Assembly: GCF_004210375.1 (NCBI RefSeq)
Contig: NC_134830.1
Location: 44,459,094 to 44,523,093, forward strand
Direction: 5' to 3'
Source of the DNA: Tachypleus tridentatus
Taxonomy: Eukaryota; Arthropoda; Merostomata; Xiphosura; Limulidae
DNA length: 64,000 nt
Shown: positions 24,363 to 36,550 of the stretch, piece by piece
Numbering within the stretch: the first letter of the stretch is position 1
Layout: each line of letters opens with the position of its first letter
The notes under the pieces: generated by a model
What the model was told of the DNA's origin: nothing
The model's input: the letters and a program-made list of their open reading frames with translations, nothing else
The model's database searches: none
Position numbers and translations under genes: made by a program

Positions 24363-24786
24363 TCGTGTACTTTTTTCAAATAAAAGTATGATTTGTTTTC
24401 TTAAGTCAAAGTGGAACCTCAACAAAGAGTTATGTCAACTTGCTGTTTTTTGTGTATACTTTAACTGCGGATAGGAGGGTATGAAATAATAATCCAACAG
24501 TTCTTAAAACATGTAACATTTGTTTGTTTTTAAAACATATATGGTTATAATAGTTTTATAGCCTCAAACGTTAGCAACTGATATCCATAGTGAATAGCTG
24601 TAACACTCACAAACAAAACAAATACAATAATAGACGTTCAAAATTTTCTAAATGTCGTCAAATATTGTAATTAAATCAAAATGCTTAGCAGTGATCAAAA
24701 CAAGCCTTTCAGTGAATATTAACATCACCAAAGTAGTGGTAAGTCTTAGATTGATAGCTACTTATGGTAACTTTCGAATACCTTAG
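24363..24786. other. AT-rich DNA, no gene seen
   Basis: Nothing recognised. Confidence 0.3.
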
Positions 24787-25045
24787 TTTAAAAAAATCCT
24801 TAAATCTTTAATGGTAGATCTGGTAATAAATCCTTGTGGTAATTTGTCGTATACTTTAATTTTAATGAATCCTTAAAGATTTTAATGGCAGATTTGATAA
24901 TAAATCTTTATGGTGATTTATCTTAGAGTCTTAATTTCAGCGAATGTTTAATGGTAAATTTAATAATAAGTCCTTGTGGTAATTTGTCGTAGATCTTAAT
25001 TTCAATGAATCCTTAAGTTTTTTGATAGTAGACTTTATAATTACT
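24787..25045. repeat. Tandem repeat, about 75-bp unit, about 3.3 copies
   Basis: Repeated order of AATCCTTAA, TTTAATGGTAGAT, AATAAATCCTTGTGGTAATT and TGTCGTA-TTAATTT. Copies differ by many changes. Confidence 0.8.
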
Positions 25046-25441
25046 GGGTTTTAAAGTTATTCTGCAATATGTATAACAAGTGATTAATATATTAGTCAAT
25101 GTAAACATACACTCAAAACTGTAATAGGTCTGTGTATTATATTGTGATATATTTTGAATTCTTTAACACTAGGTAATTATTCTGAAAACTTATCTATTTG
25201 ATTGTTATAGGTATAAAAGAAATGCAAGCGTTGAATATAATGCCTGGGGCAAAAAGTTTTAGATAAATTGATAACGGAAGATTTATAATAAAAAAAGTGG
25301 ATTCCATCCTGTTAATAACTAATTTAAACAGAAACTCTTTACTGAAAAAAGTGAAAATGGTATAATATATGATACAGACAACAAAGGACGAATAAGCATT
25401 AATTTTGTTCCCGAAAAAAGAAAAGAAAATAGTTAGAGAAC

Positions 25442-25578
25442 GTTTGGATACAATAGTCTTACTAAAATGTGTCTGTTTGGATACAATAGTCTTACTAAAT
25501 AAAATGTGTCTGTTTGGATACAATAGTCTTACTAAAATGTGTCTGTTTGGATACAATAGTCTTACTAAAATGTGTTCT
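25442..25578. repeat. Tandem repeat, 33-bp unit, 4 copies
   Basis: GTTTGGATACAATAGTCTTA followed by CTAAAATGTGTCT. One unit carries an extra AAATA-type insert. The unit is a multiple of three, which keeps frames open on both strands (25194-25659) without being a gene. Confidence 0.92.
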
Positions 25579-25856
25579 TTTGTCCCTGTTGTCAACGTAT
25601 CTCTCTTTTTAAAGTTTAACCCAGAAGAACGTAAAAATGAATATGTTTACATTGAGTAAAATATCGTAATTGTATTTTTAACACTTTTTTATTTATTTCT
25701 ATGGCGAAATGTATACAGTAATGTAAAGTTAAATCTACTGATAACCCTTAAATTTCTTATCTCTTGCTATTTCAAAATGCCACCCATTAATTATGTTTCG
25801 TTGTGTTAAATACTGTTTAGCTAAGTTTATTAGCAGTTGAAGCTTTAAGTTGTTCT

Positions 25857-26241
25857 TCGTCAACAGTTACGATATAACCATGTGCTTTATTAAATACATT
25901 TCGTTAACAGTTACGATATAACCATGTGCTTTATTAACTACATTTCGTTAACAGTTACGATATAACCATGTGCTTTATTAAATACATTTCGTTAACAGTA
26001 ACAATATAACCAGGTGCTTCATTAAAATACATTTAGTTAACACTAACGATATAACCATGTGCTTTATTAAAATACATTTAGTTAAGAATAACGATATAAC
26101 CATGTGCTTTATTAAAATACACTTCGTTAACAGTGACAATATAACTATGTGCTTTATTAGAATACATTTAGTTAACAATAACGATATAACATTGTGCTTT
26201 ATTAAAATACATTTCGTTAACAGTGACGATATAACCATGTA
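25857..26241. repeat. Minisatellite, 44-45-bp unit, about 9 copies
   Basis: Consensus CGTTAACAGTTACGATATAA then CCATGTGCTTTATTAAATACATTT. The start alternates CGTT and AGTT between units. The 115- and 90-codon frames across it (25978-26329) come from the repeat. Confidence 0.93.
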
Positions 26242-26761
26242 CTTGGAGTGGTATTCAGTGAAAATATCTTCACTCCTTTTCAACGTTTTTTCATATAATA
26301 TATACAGACTCACTGCGCAGATCACTTAGAGCTTTTCTACTACCTTTTTAATAAGACTTTTGATCGTCTTTATGACTTTAGTAGTAGGAGACATCTGGAG
26401 TAAACAATAAGTTACATACTTTAACTAGTTACATTGTTAATTCGTCATTAATTGTGAATTGGTTAATTACAAAAGTTTAACCAAAGAACATTGTAACAAA
26501 ACTAATATGATTGAGTTATTTGCCATATACTAATTATAGGGTTATCTTTTATTCAGAGAACGTTTGTGAAAGAAAAAACCCACCTTGTTTCCAAAACATT
26601 TCGTACTCATGTGTGTTTATGGCAAATACTCCATAAAACATAATAAAATATTCGTAGTAAGATAACAAGTATTTTTTACTACCAATTATCACTACAATGT
26701 GTTCATAGCTAGTAAATATATACAATATAATTTATTATCGTGTTTAACTTGAGAACAATTT
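26242..26761. other. AT-rich DNA, no gene seen
   Basis: Nothing recognised. Confidence 0.3.
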
Positions 26762-26856
26762 ACCAGATTCACAACACTAAAAATCCAGTATTTGGTTCCC
26801 CGTGGCGGGCAGCGACCAGATACCGATTGTGTAGCTCGACACTGAAACAAACAAAT
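26762..26856 (+). repeat. SINE-B 3' part, diverged
   Basis: AACACTAAAAATCC, then GGTTCCCCGTGGCGGGCAGC, CAGATA, GTGTAGCT and a GAAACAAACAAA tail match the last two thirds of SINE-B. The A-box end is missing. Confidence 0.6.
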
Positions 26857-26869
26857 ATATAATAATAGT

Positions 26870-27151
26870 TTGTTTGTTTGTTTGTTTTTCAATTTCGCAC
26901 AAAGCTACTCGAGGGCTATCTGCGCTAGCTGTCCCGAATTTAGCAGTGTAAGACTAGAGGGAAGGCACCTAGTCATCACCACCCACCGCCAACTCTTGGG
27001 CTACTCTTTTACCAACGAATAGTGGGATTGACCGTCACTTATAACGCCCCCACGGCTGAAAGGGCGAGCATGTTTGGCGCGACGTGGATGCGAACCCGCG
27101 ACTATCAGATTACGAGTCGCACACCTTAACACGCTTGGCCATGCCGGGCCT
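26870..27151 (-). repeat. SINE-A, full-length with target-site duplication
   Basis: Minus copy with a (TTTG)n tail at the left. Exact duplication TATAATAATAGT at 26858-26869 and 27152-27163. It landed just beyond the tail of a SINE-B fragment. Confidence 0.95.
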
Positions 27152-27379
27152 TATAATAATAGTAAAAAAATAACTTATTTGAAACAAGCTATTTATACGT
27201 TTTTATTTATTCAAGGATTACGAGCCAGAAGTATTAATTCAAAAATATAATAACAGGACCTTTTACTTTAGGCAAGTTCTCATTTAATGATCAAAACGTT
27301 TCGATCCATAACACGGATTTATCATCAAGAAAGTGTTATATTCCAAGTACCATCAGAACATGATCACTGTAAAATTTGA

Positions 27380-27660
27380 CAGGCCCGGCATGACCAGGTG
27401 GTTAAGGCACTCGCCTAGTAATCTGAGGGTCACGGTTTCGAATCCCCGTCACACCAAATATGCTCACCCTTTCAGCCGTGTGGGCGTTATAATGTAACTG
27501 TCAATCCCACTATTCGTTGGTAAAAGAGTAACCCAAGAGTTGGCGGCGGGCGGTGATGAATAGCTGCATTCCCTCTCGTCTTACACTGCTAATTTCGGCA
27601 CGGCTAGCACAGATAGCCCTCGAGTAGCTTTGGGCGAAATTGAAAAAGCAAACAAACAAA
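27380..27660 (+). repeat. SINE-A, full-length
   Basis: Plus copy, head GGCCCGGCATGACCAGGTGG, tail AAAGCAAACAAACAAA. Flanks TAAAATTTGA (27370-27379) and TAAAAGTTGA (27661-27670) form a 10-bp duplication with one change. Confidence 0.95.
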
Positions 27661-27942
27661 TAAAAGTTGAATTAATTATTCATTTCGGTGGGTTCCTCAC
27701 TAAACATTAATTCCTTAAAATAGGATAGCTGGGATTTAATTAATTTGTTTTACTACACTTTAACAAGTTAATTATTCGATCTATTTTTCTAACAAATACT
27801 AACTTTTAAACTGGTAGCTGTTGAAACCTACACAGAATAATGAGGAACTGTCTAAGTCCACCATTGGTCGAAGCAACCATTTAGGGAAATATTCTGGGCA
27901 ACGAACTGTTTTCATTCACAGTGAGTGGCAACTCACTGTATT

Positions 27943-28393
27943 AGTGCTTTGATTCTTTTGAATCACGTAGCACAGTTTGAATTTGACCAGTACGGTTTAG
28001 TTATAAATCAGACTAAGTACAGTTTAGTTATAAACCAGCTTAAGTACGGTTAATTTATAAACAAACCTCAGTACGGTTTAGTTATAAACTAGACTAAGTA
28101 CGGTTTAATTATAGTGTTTTGATTATCTTGAATCATGTAGCGCAGTTTAAATTTGACCAGTACGGTTTAGTTATAAATCACACTCAATACAGTTTACTAA
28201 TAAACCAGCTAAGTACGGTTTAGTTATAAACTAGCCTAAATACGGTTTAGTTATAAACCATACCAAATATGGGTTTAGTGATAGCCTAGACTGAAGCCAG
28301 TTCGGTTATAAACCAGACCAAGTACGGTTTAATTATAAATCAGACCAACTACGGTTTAATTATAAATCAGACTAAGTACGGTTTACTTCTAAC
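27943..28393. repeat. Compound minisatellite, 27-29-bp unit inside a 170-bp duplication
   Basis: Repeats of AGTACGGTTTAGTTATAAAC plus CAGACTA, about 12 copies. The left flank AGTGCTTTGATT with GTAGCACAGTTTGAATTTGA recurs at 28113, so the first part of the array was itself duplicated as a block. It ends right at the next SINE. Confidence 0.9.
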
Positions 28394-28403
28394 AAATGAA
28401 ATG

Positions 28404-28677
28404 CCCGGCATGGCCAAGCGTGTTAAGGCGTACGACTCGTAGTATGAAGATCGCGGGTTCGCATCCCCGTCGCGCTAAACATGCTCGCCCTTTCAGCCGT
28501 GGGGGTGTTATAATGTTTCGGCCAATCCCACTATTTGTTGGTAAAAGAGTAGCCCAAGAGTTGGCGGTGGGTGGTGACGACTAGCTGTCTTCTCTGTAGT
28601 CTTACACTGCTAAATTAGGGACGGCTAGCACAGATAGACCTCGAGTAGCTTTGTGCGAAATTCAAAAACAAACAAAC
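28404..28677 (+). repeat. SINE-A, full-length with target-site duplication
   Basis: Plus copy with a weak B box (GGGTTCGCATCCCCG). AAATGAAATG at 28394-28403 and 28678-28687 is the duplicated target. It sits at the edge of the compound minisatellite. Confidence 0.95.
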
Positions 28678-28687
28678 AAATGAAATG

Positions 28688-29379
28688 TATTCAAACAAAA
28701 TAATAACAAAACATAACAACACATAAACTACAGTTGGTACACACTAACTTTCATCTTAATCCAGTAAACGTAACACTTCGGGATGACGTCTTAGCTGATA
28801 GCAGATGAAAATTAAAATATTTTGTTGGTCTAACCAATATTAAGATCTGCAGATCACAGGAAGAAAATACGAAACGTACGATATGAAGGGATTTTTTCTT
28901 CCACTGGTTAAGTTCATAAAATATATGGTTTTCTTTTAAAATGTTCCTTTGTATTATCTCTCACCTTGTAATTAGGTGTTTTCTCTGTTCTCCAATTTTA
29001 TTTAGTGTGTGACCGTGTCAGAGTTTTTGCGTAAACCTAGATATACACATATGCGCATGTCCGTAACTAACTTCATGGACTAAACTAAACAAAAGACAGC
29101 TAATCAACAACACCCACCACTTTTGCTTTCTGATCGAATAACTGAATAGTTGTATTTATGTATGACTCTCATAGCTCGTCCAAGCCCCAAGAGTACAGAA
29201 TCTTGAACCCTATGATACACAGTTCGAGCACGTGTTAACGAGACAACGCCCGACCACTTTTTCAGTGTTTTATACAACAGTGTTAGTCCATTGTGACTAA
29301 TGGACACAAGAGAGTCTTTACACATATATCAGGTTTAGAATGAGGTATTCGTTTGGATTCTAAAACTCAAATCTGTGCA
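28688..29379. other. No gene; one old SINE body
   Basis: At 29090-29250 (minus strand) an old SINE-like body is visible: GAGAGTCATACATAAATACA then ACTATTCAG and TGGTGGGTGTTGTTGATTAG, similar to the chimeric element at 63779. The rest is AT-rich. Confidence 0.4.
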
Positions 29380-29390
29380 CCATTTTATTG

Positions 29391-29640
29391 GTTCGTTTTG
29401 AATTTCTCGCAAATCTCTACACGAGGACTATTTGTGGTGTAAAACTGGAGGAAAGGCAGCTAGTCATCACCACCCGTTGCCATCTCTTGGGTTACTCTTT
29501 TAACAACAAATAGTGGGATTGACCTCCCGTTATAACGTCCCCACGCCTGAAAGGACGAGAATGTTTGGTGTGACGGGGATTTGAGCCCGCGACCCTCAGA
29601 TTACGAGTCGAGTGCCTTAACCATCTGGTCATACCACGCC
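29391..29640 (-). repeat. SINE-A at the start of a minisatellite
   Basis: Minus copy with a shortened 3' region (GGACTATTTGTG then GTGTAAAACTGGAGG). Exact duplication CCATTTTATTG at 29380-29390 and 29641-29651. The right duplicate is also the first 11 bp of the tandem unit that follows. Confidence 0.93.
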
Positions 29641-30133
29641 CCATTTTATTGATTACTTGTCAGTTGCTTTCATACCATTTTATTAATTACTTGTTAATTG
29701 CTCTCATATCATTTCATTGATTACTTGTCAATTGTTCTCATACCATTTTATTGATTACTTGTCAATTGTTCTCATACCCTTTTATTAATTGCTTGTCAGT
29801 TGTTCTCATACCATTTTATTGATTACTTGTCAATTGCTCTCATACCATTTTATTGATTACTTGTCAATTGTTCTCATACCATTTTATTGATTACTTGTCA
29901 ATTGTTCTCATACCCTTTTATTAATTGCTTGTCAGTTGTTCTCATGCCATTTTATTGATTACTTGTTAATTGTTCTCATACCTGTCAGTTGTTCTCATTA
30001 ATTACTTGTCAATTGTTCTTATACCATTTTATTGATTATTACTTATTTTTAATTGTCAGTTGTTCTCATGCTATTTTATTGATTACTTGTCATTTTCTCA
30101 TTAATTACTTGTCGACTGTTCTCATATTATTTT
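29641..30133. repeat. Minisatellite, 34-bp unit, about 13 copies
   Basis: Unit CCATTTTATTGATTACTTGT then CAATTGTTCTCATA. It starts exactly at the SINE target duplicate. Later copies are broken and irregular (from about 29975 on). Confidence 0.95.
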
Positions 30134-30360
30134 GTTGTTTTTTTCTCTAGTATTGTTGCGACTTCACTTAAACATTTTGCGAAGTAATAGGCAGTGAGTA
30201 AATTTATATCTTACTGCATGTAAGGGCGTTAAGTATATGCTAATGTTTCCCATGGTGGTTTTTGGCTGAAAATCCCGGTTAATTACACATAGACGAGTAA
30301 AATGTTAAGACTGATGAAGAAAGTAGATATTATATAGACATAAGCGTGTTATCGTTTCCA

Positions 30361-30612
30361 CATACTCTTAACAACTATAACTTAATACGCTTACCGTGTA
30401 TTTATTCCCTTAAAACCCAACTTGCAATAACCATGTTACCTGCTGTATTCTTAATAGTTGTCATTTTATACACCTATTAGTTATTTATTCCTTTAAAACA
30501 CAATTTACAATAAACATGGTATATGCTCTACTCTTAACACTTGTAAATTATACACTTACCATGTGGCGTCTATTCCTTAAAAAACGTAATTTACATTTAG
30601 CATTGTATCTGT
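30361..30612. repeat. Tandem repeat, about 85-bp unit, 3 copies
   Basis: Ordered words CTCTTAAC-ACT, TATACACTTACC, TATTCCTTAAAA, CAATTTACAAT and ACATGGTATCTGCT recur three times with many changes. Confidence 0.75.
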
Positions 30613-31410
30613 TAATTTTTCAGCCTTACTGAAAATACGTACTTATATTTGTTTTATTACAAATATTTTAAAACCTTTCTTTACGAGACACAGATAGACA
30701 TACAAATAGATCTAACGAAAATGATGCGTTAAATTTACGGTCATGAAGTACCCAGTTTTTGTGTCATCCTTTATGTCCAGCTCTCGGTCTGAAGTCGTTC
30801 CTGCAGATGATTATGACGAACGACCTTTTCCACAGTAATGGTCAGTTAGTGTTGGTCTCAACGCCAGTGGTCATTGTTGAGCTGATGTATTTGTCACTAT
30901 ACGCTCGAATATCGTTCCCTTTCAGACCATTTATCGTTGGCCCTTGGAACAAAACTGGTTAATTGTGTTTGTATGTTGTAACCGTCTTAGTCATACAAAC
31001 ACGTGGAGGAAACAATTCATTTCTGCCAATTTCATATGGAAGGTTTTACTACCATAGTAAAACGTTTTCTAGTGTTCTTTTCTCATGGTATGATATACGA
31101 AGAAATGGCATTTCCTGAAATGATTACTGCTTAGCTGAATCAACTTCTTTGTTTGTGAACGACAGTTGATAATAATGAATGATTTTATATTTTGGTAACT
31201 TGATTTTTTTTTCCCAAGAAGAAGCTCCTTTGATACTTTTCATATAATTATCAGTACTTGTTTTGATAATATAAGAATAATAATTAAGTTGAGAAGTTTA
31301 ATCTCAAAGCTAGAATATACCTAAACTTTCAAGTAAGTAATTTTGGATAATATACTTTAGATATTTCAGAACTTCGTTTAGAACCCCTCTGCATCTTGTG
31401 GTTTAATTCG
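30613..31410. other. AT-rich DNA, no gene seen
   Basis: A less AT-rich part (30750-30960) is open in one plus and one minus frame but without recognisable motifs. Confidence 0.3.
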
Positions 31411-31676
31411 GGGGCATGGCATGCCCCATAGACAGCGTGCGTGTCCTGGAAATCCGAGTATTCATTGTTATAAAAATGCAATTCGAAATTTGGGGTTTAT
31501 AGATGCGTTATAATGTGACGGTCAATACCACTATTAAAAAGTAGCCAAAGAGTTGGTGGTAGGTGGTGTTGACTAGTAGCCATGTTTATGGTCTATCATG
31601 TTTTTAGAAAATGAGATCACCTATCGCAGATAGCCATCCAGTAGTTTTCTGCGAAATTCAACATACAAATAAATTC
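31411..31676 (+). repeat. SINE-A, heavily diverged
   Basis: Head barely recognisable, body clear from GCGTTATAATGTGACGGTCA on, with small deletions, ending CGCAGATAGCC, CAGTAGTTTTCTGCGAAATT and an ACATACAAATAAA tail. Confidence 0.8.
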
Positions 31677-34179
31677 TTGTTTGGAATATGATCGACTGGG
31701 CCTTTTGAAAGTACATTTCATTAAGGAATTAATCAGATCTGAGAAAATTACTGAGAATTTTGTCTAACCATTTCCAATCCCTTATGTCAACTATCAGTCA
31801 TCTGTAGGAAGTTTATAAAGTCACATTGTTTTCATCGTATCAGTTTGCTATTCACCAAATTCTGCAACAGTTTTTAGGGCTAATGATAAGATAAAAAGTC
31901 TGTTTTGTCAAATAGTGTGTCAATAATTCGCTTACTATGTAAAAGTCGGAATTATCTACGGTTTGTCCTGGTGCTTTATGGCTGGAGCAGGTGCTGAAAT
32001 GTGCTTACAAATGTGCAGATACATTAATAGTGAATTTTAATAGCCTTACAGATATTAATTTCGACCGTTTGTTTGTAAACATTCCCCAGTTATTCAAACA
32101 CGACACTATAAATGGTTCTGTATTTAAAATGTTTTTAATTACCTTCACATACTCAAATGAAATCGAGCATAGTAATAATATTTTGTTATTTTACTAATGT
32201 ATTCTATCGAATTTATTCTTCCCACTCATTCTGTTTTACTTTTCATGAACCGTTCCAGATTTTTGTTTTGTCTCATATATAAAATTAAAATCACAGTTAG
32301 TACGTCTGAACGTTTACTAATTTCATACAAATGAACGTAACTTGTCAATTAGAGAAAATCGTTTGGTACTCGGCGTTTACAAACGTTTGGATGTATTTTC
32401 GTTTGCAGAGTTCATTTGTAACAGCTTAATCAATGGCATAACGTCAACTTTTATCTCTCAGTTTTATAGTACTAGTTGTTAGTTAACAGTAGTACATTAT
32501 TCACTGAGAACAATGTTTCAGAAGTTAATATAAACATATTTTCTCAGATCCTACACTTATTTAACTAATTTTTTTCTTTCTCAAGCTTCTTTGCATAATG
32601 TATAATGTTGTGTTTATTTGTCTTACGAATTTCAGAAAGAACGCTGTGACTCTCACACTGATGATAATAAACGCACGTAATACCTTTTTGGTAAAGTAGA
32701 TGATTAATGTCGGTATGTCCGTGATATCAAAGATTTACTCATGACTGAATTAAAAATAGATAAATAATATATTGCTTCGTGAAAGCAATATATTTTACTA
32801 ACAGTTTAATGTGACGTAAAATGATAAATTCTGTGATACATAAATCAAGAACTTTATATGTTTTACGAATATGTTAGACGAGCTAAGCAGCTATGCGTGA
32901 ATACGCGATAATCTTTACGCGTGCATGCGATTCGCAATGACGGAAATTGTGCGTGTTCGGCGTCTCGAAAAAACAAACCTGTCATAACTGTTGATTCAAT
33001 GCAAAGATTATTCTAAACGTGTGCAAATACGTTTTATAAGGACGCAATATTCACGGTGTTAAATATCATACCTACATCCACATCTTAGTATATCCTCTTT
33101 GTTATACTTTAAAGAATTATTAGTGCGGTGTCACAAACACTTAGGTGTGTGGTATGCATTTACAGTTATACATGTGACCTAAAATCCCAGTCTGTAAATA
33201 CCTCTTCATAAGAACTGAAAATGGAAGAAAGCTTATCATTGCGAATCCTTAAATGGGAAAAAACTCAGTGTGTGAGTGATTGAAACGCTGTATTTTGTGT
33301 TCAATAAATAAATGTTATGTGTATGGCTTATGTTTGTCTAGTTTGAATATCTTATATTGAACACTGAAATATTAGCTACATAATTTAAGTGTATAGCATA
33401 TAGAAACTCGATAGTAGTTTTCTTTGGCCTTCATTTCAGTGTATTAAAACGAACTTTATCATATTTGAAATTGTTATTTTGTACATTTTTTTTTTTTTAA
33501 GACCGGGAACAAATTTGTTTAACTCTATTCGTTTACAGCAAGTATGGTACTCTATCCTTGTGTTTATCATAAAGGTTTGTAAAACAGTTACATTTTCATT
33601 AATACTAACTTAAACATGTGGATAAACTTGTTGTCTTTTTGATGTTGTAGGTCCTTAAGTCCTGTTTGTACACCCAAAGTCCCTAGTCTTGGTTAATTTT
33701 GGGAATTGTACAAGCATCTAAAATCCATATTCTTGGATAACTTTGTGTACCATGTAGGCACCCAGAATCCCGAGACATATACATCTTATCTGTATTGTTG
33801 AACAAAGGTGATCGCAAATTCGTGATAGTGTTACTATACATGTCAAAGTATTTGTCATACAACGTATGTTATGTGTATTTTTATATATTTGGCTCTGCTT
33901 TCCTTGGCACATTTAAACAATAGTGCCAGCTCTTACATTTTAACTTTATTAAACCTTAACATGAGATGAATGCAAGATTAAGGATTATTTGTTAAATATT
34001 ATGTATCTTCCTGTTGAAGTCACCTCGCTTATTATAAATAACGCAACGTTTATATACTCGTTATGTGGTTATGAGAAACTAATTTTGACTTAGCTGTGAA
34101 ACTAATAAAATCATATTTAATAACTTACGCTCTCAGAGTAAATTAGTAATAACACTTAAAAAAGAACTGTCCAAATAAC
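31677..34179. other. AT-rich DNA, no gene seen
   Basis: 2.5 kb with one short imperfect two-copy repeat of about 60 bp (33648-33775: AAAGTCCCTAGTCTTGG-TAA and AAAATCCATATTCTTGG-TAA). Frames at 31991-32197 and 33718-33912 show nothing recognisable. A T run lies near 33488. Confidence 0.3.
32870..32990. promoter_or_regulatory. Short CpG-rich stretch
   Basis: About 120 bp with many CpG steps (words such as TACGCGAT, TTACGCGTGC, TTCGGCGTCTCG) in DNA that is otherwise CpG-poor. Possible regulatory DNA; nothing further can be read from it. Confidence 0.2.
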
Positions 34180-34730
34180 GTGTAGTTCAAGCAACACTTG
34201 TTTTTCCTGCTGGACTATTATATTTCACGAGCTCAATATTAACATTCCACGCGTATTCAACCGCTCACTGGACGTGCCGACTCAGAGCTGCACTTCACCT
34301 TACGCTCTACCATGGTTCGTGGTAAATAATTGAGACTCGTTCGAACAAATAAACATATCGCCCGAAGCTTTAATTAAAACGTAGTGAATTGCCCTAGGTT
34401 ACTTGTCCCTAGACAGAGGCCGGTTCATCGCCGAAGTCTTTGTATTCATTTCGGGAAGGTATTGAAAACCGCCACTACGACACCGTCTTGCTTTATGGTA
34501 TACGAACTCAGCACGAGAGTGCGAACGCGGAGTCGTCGAGCCGTTAAATCGGGGGCCAGAAAGTGACACCCCGGTTACCGCCCTGGTTTGATTGCAGCTG
34601 CTGTATAATGTTTACACGGCGGATTACAGCGTTGCAGCCGAGGCTTTATCCTAGCATCGGGGTTAGTAATAAGGTCCGTACGGTAGAGGCACGTCAGTCA
34701 AGACGAACGTTTTTCATCTGATGTGATTAT
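34180..34730. promoter_or_regulatory. CpG-rich island, possible promoter or enhancer
   Basis: About 550 bp with many CpG dinucleotides and markedly higher GC than the DNA on both sides. It contains a well-placed CCATGG (34310-34315), but that frame closes after five codons. A 60-codon plus frame (34384-34566) is Arg-rich and looks like a by-product of GC content. Such islands in invertebrates often mark promoters or germline-unmethylated regulatory DNA; no transcript can be assigned here. Confidence 0.35.
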
Positions 34731-35364
34731 AATCAAAAACTGATTAAATGAACTTGGTTTTTCTGCAAAGTGGAAGAGAATCTTCCGGGAATTTAGTTGC
34801 AGCCCTATACAGAACGTCTAGAATTACCTTCTTGCTGTTTTACCTACAGAATCCTGTACCATTTTTATTACGGTAACAAAGTGTTCAGTTACGTCCGAAC
34901 GTTATAAATTTAAAAAGTTATACATCTATTTGCGGATGATACAACAAAAAGAAAGGGAAAAAAAATTTGGATTCCAGAATCCTAAACTTTGTAATTAATT
35001 CACTGACCCGCTGGCATTGCTGTAGAAACGTTATCCCTATGAAATTATTTTAGGAAATTCTACCTTATATTAATTTCTAGCGGTCGATAAGTTAGACTGA
35101 ACGATTTAATGCTAATTGTTGATACATAATGAAAAGCTATCGCTTAGAAATAGTGTATTTTTGTAAAACTAAGTCTACGTCAGCTTTATAAGGCGTGTAG
35201 TGGAACAAAAATTGCCGTCTTGGTTCATTGTTTAGTCTAACCGGTTGTTATTACTGAGCGTGAAAAATACTAAATATTAAAAGCGGAGAAAGAACTGCTA
35301 CGAATTTGTTCTACCAATTTAATTAATCAGGTTACAATACTGAAGTCTTTGTTCTTAACTTTCG
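34731..35364. other. AT-rich DNA, no gene seen
   Basis: Nothing recognised between the CpG island and the 18-bp array. Confidence 0.3.
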
Positions 35365-35832
35365 TTTATAGTGCCTATGGTGTTTATAGTGCCCATGGTG
35401 TTTATAGTGTCTGTGGTGTTTATCGTGCCTGTGGTGTTTATAGTGCCCATGGTGTTTATAGTACCTGTGGTGTTTATAGTGCCCATGGTGTTTATAGTGC
35501 CTGTGGTATTTATAGTGCCCATGGTGTTTATAGTGTCTATGGTGTTTATAGTGTCTATGGTGTTTATAGTGCCCATGGTGTTTATAGTACCTGTGGTGTT
35601 TATAGTGCCCATGGTGTTTATAGTGCCTGTGGTATTTATAGTGCCCATGGTGTTTATAGTGTCTATGGTGTTTATAGTGTCTATGGTGTTTATAGCGCCT
35701 GTGGTGTTTATAGTGCCGATGGTGTTTATAGTGTCTAAGGAGTTTATAGCGCATGTGGTGTTTATAGTGCCGATGGTGTTTATAGTGTCTAAGGAGTTTA
35801 TAGCGCATGTGGTGTTTATAGTGCCTATGGTT
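35365..35832. repeat. 18-bp minisatellite with higher-order structure, about 26 copies
   Basis: Unit TATAGTGCCCATGGTGTT with variants GTCTATGG, ACCTGTGG and CCTGTGGTA. A block of seven units (126 bp) is repeated once (about 35441-35566 and 35567-35692). At the right end a block of three units (54 bp, with TCTAAGGAG and GCGCATGTGG) is repeated. Since 18 is a multiple of three, frames up to 158 codons are open on both strands. They encode simple VFIVPM-, GVYSAH- or HYKHHR-type repeats and are not evidence of genes. Confidence 0.95.
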
Positions 35833-36364
35833 TAGAGTTGCATTAAATTAGGGGAAGTCAAAAGATGCTTGTGTACAATCTTGCCTTAAAACGTATGTTT
35901 TGTGTGTATCCAAACATGATCTAAAGTAAGTTGCAATACTGTGCAATATGTATATATACATACACGTGTTAAAGTAGTTAGTTTCAACGAGACCGCTTAC
36001 TCTATGAAGTCAATGTAACAACATTACGCTGTGTTATTCAGTAAACTAATCTTACAGTAGTTTTGTAGCGTCTGTAAATAGTTTTGTTCATTAATCTACG
36101 GGCCTGCGCAGACTATGTCATACTTTAAAGTATATTATAGCCGAGGTATTCCACGTGTATAGAAACTCGCATTTATATTAATAATTATAGTTCAAAATAA
36201 ATTTGTTTGAACTGACAGAAGATATTTACATAAAACATTAATGATTACACGTTGATTTGAACTGGCAAAGAAGGATATAAACAAAACATAAAAGTTTACA
36301 TATGGAAACATTGTGTTTCTGCTGTTACATCTAAAAAACGACTACATCAGAGACTCCAAGGTTC
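35833..36364. other. AT-rich DNA, no gene seen
   Basis: Nothing recognised. Two short similar pieces (near 36190 and 36250, TTTGAACTGRCARARAAGATAT-like) hint at a decayed repeat. Confidence 0.3.
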
Positions 36365-36550
36365 AGGCATAGCTGCCCATACTTTAAAATTACTGATTAG
36401 TGGGAGGGCAACCTCCAATCATCAGTGCCGACTACCAGAATTGACTTAAAACTTTTATCATGAACAAACGGCTGAAATTGCAAAGCGTATTTAGAGGAAT
36501 TTCATGGTTTCGAACCTTGGGCTTCTCAATCGACAGACTAGCACACTAGC
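36365..36550 (-). repeat. Old SINE with central domain, different head
   Basis: Read on the minus strand: a tRNA-like start with GGTTCGAAACC, then CAATTTCAGCCGTTTG and a body with TGATGATTGGAGG. Order and spacing recall SINE-A, but identity is low. Confidence 0.45.

Noticed and set aside
35332..35835. Open frames of up to 158 codons on both strands
   Set aside because: Produced by an 18-bp repeat lacking stops in several frames; no start context or non-repeat coding part.
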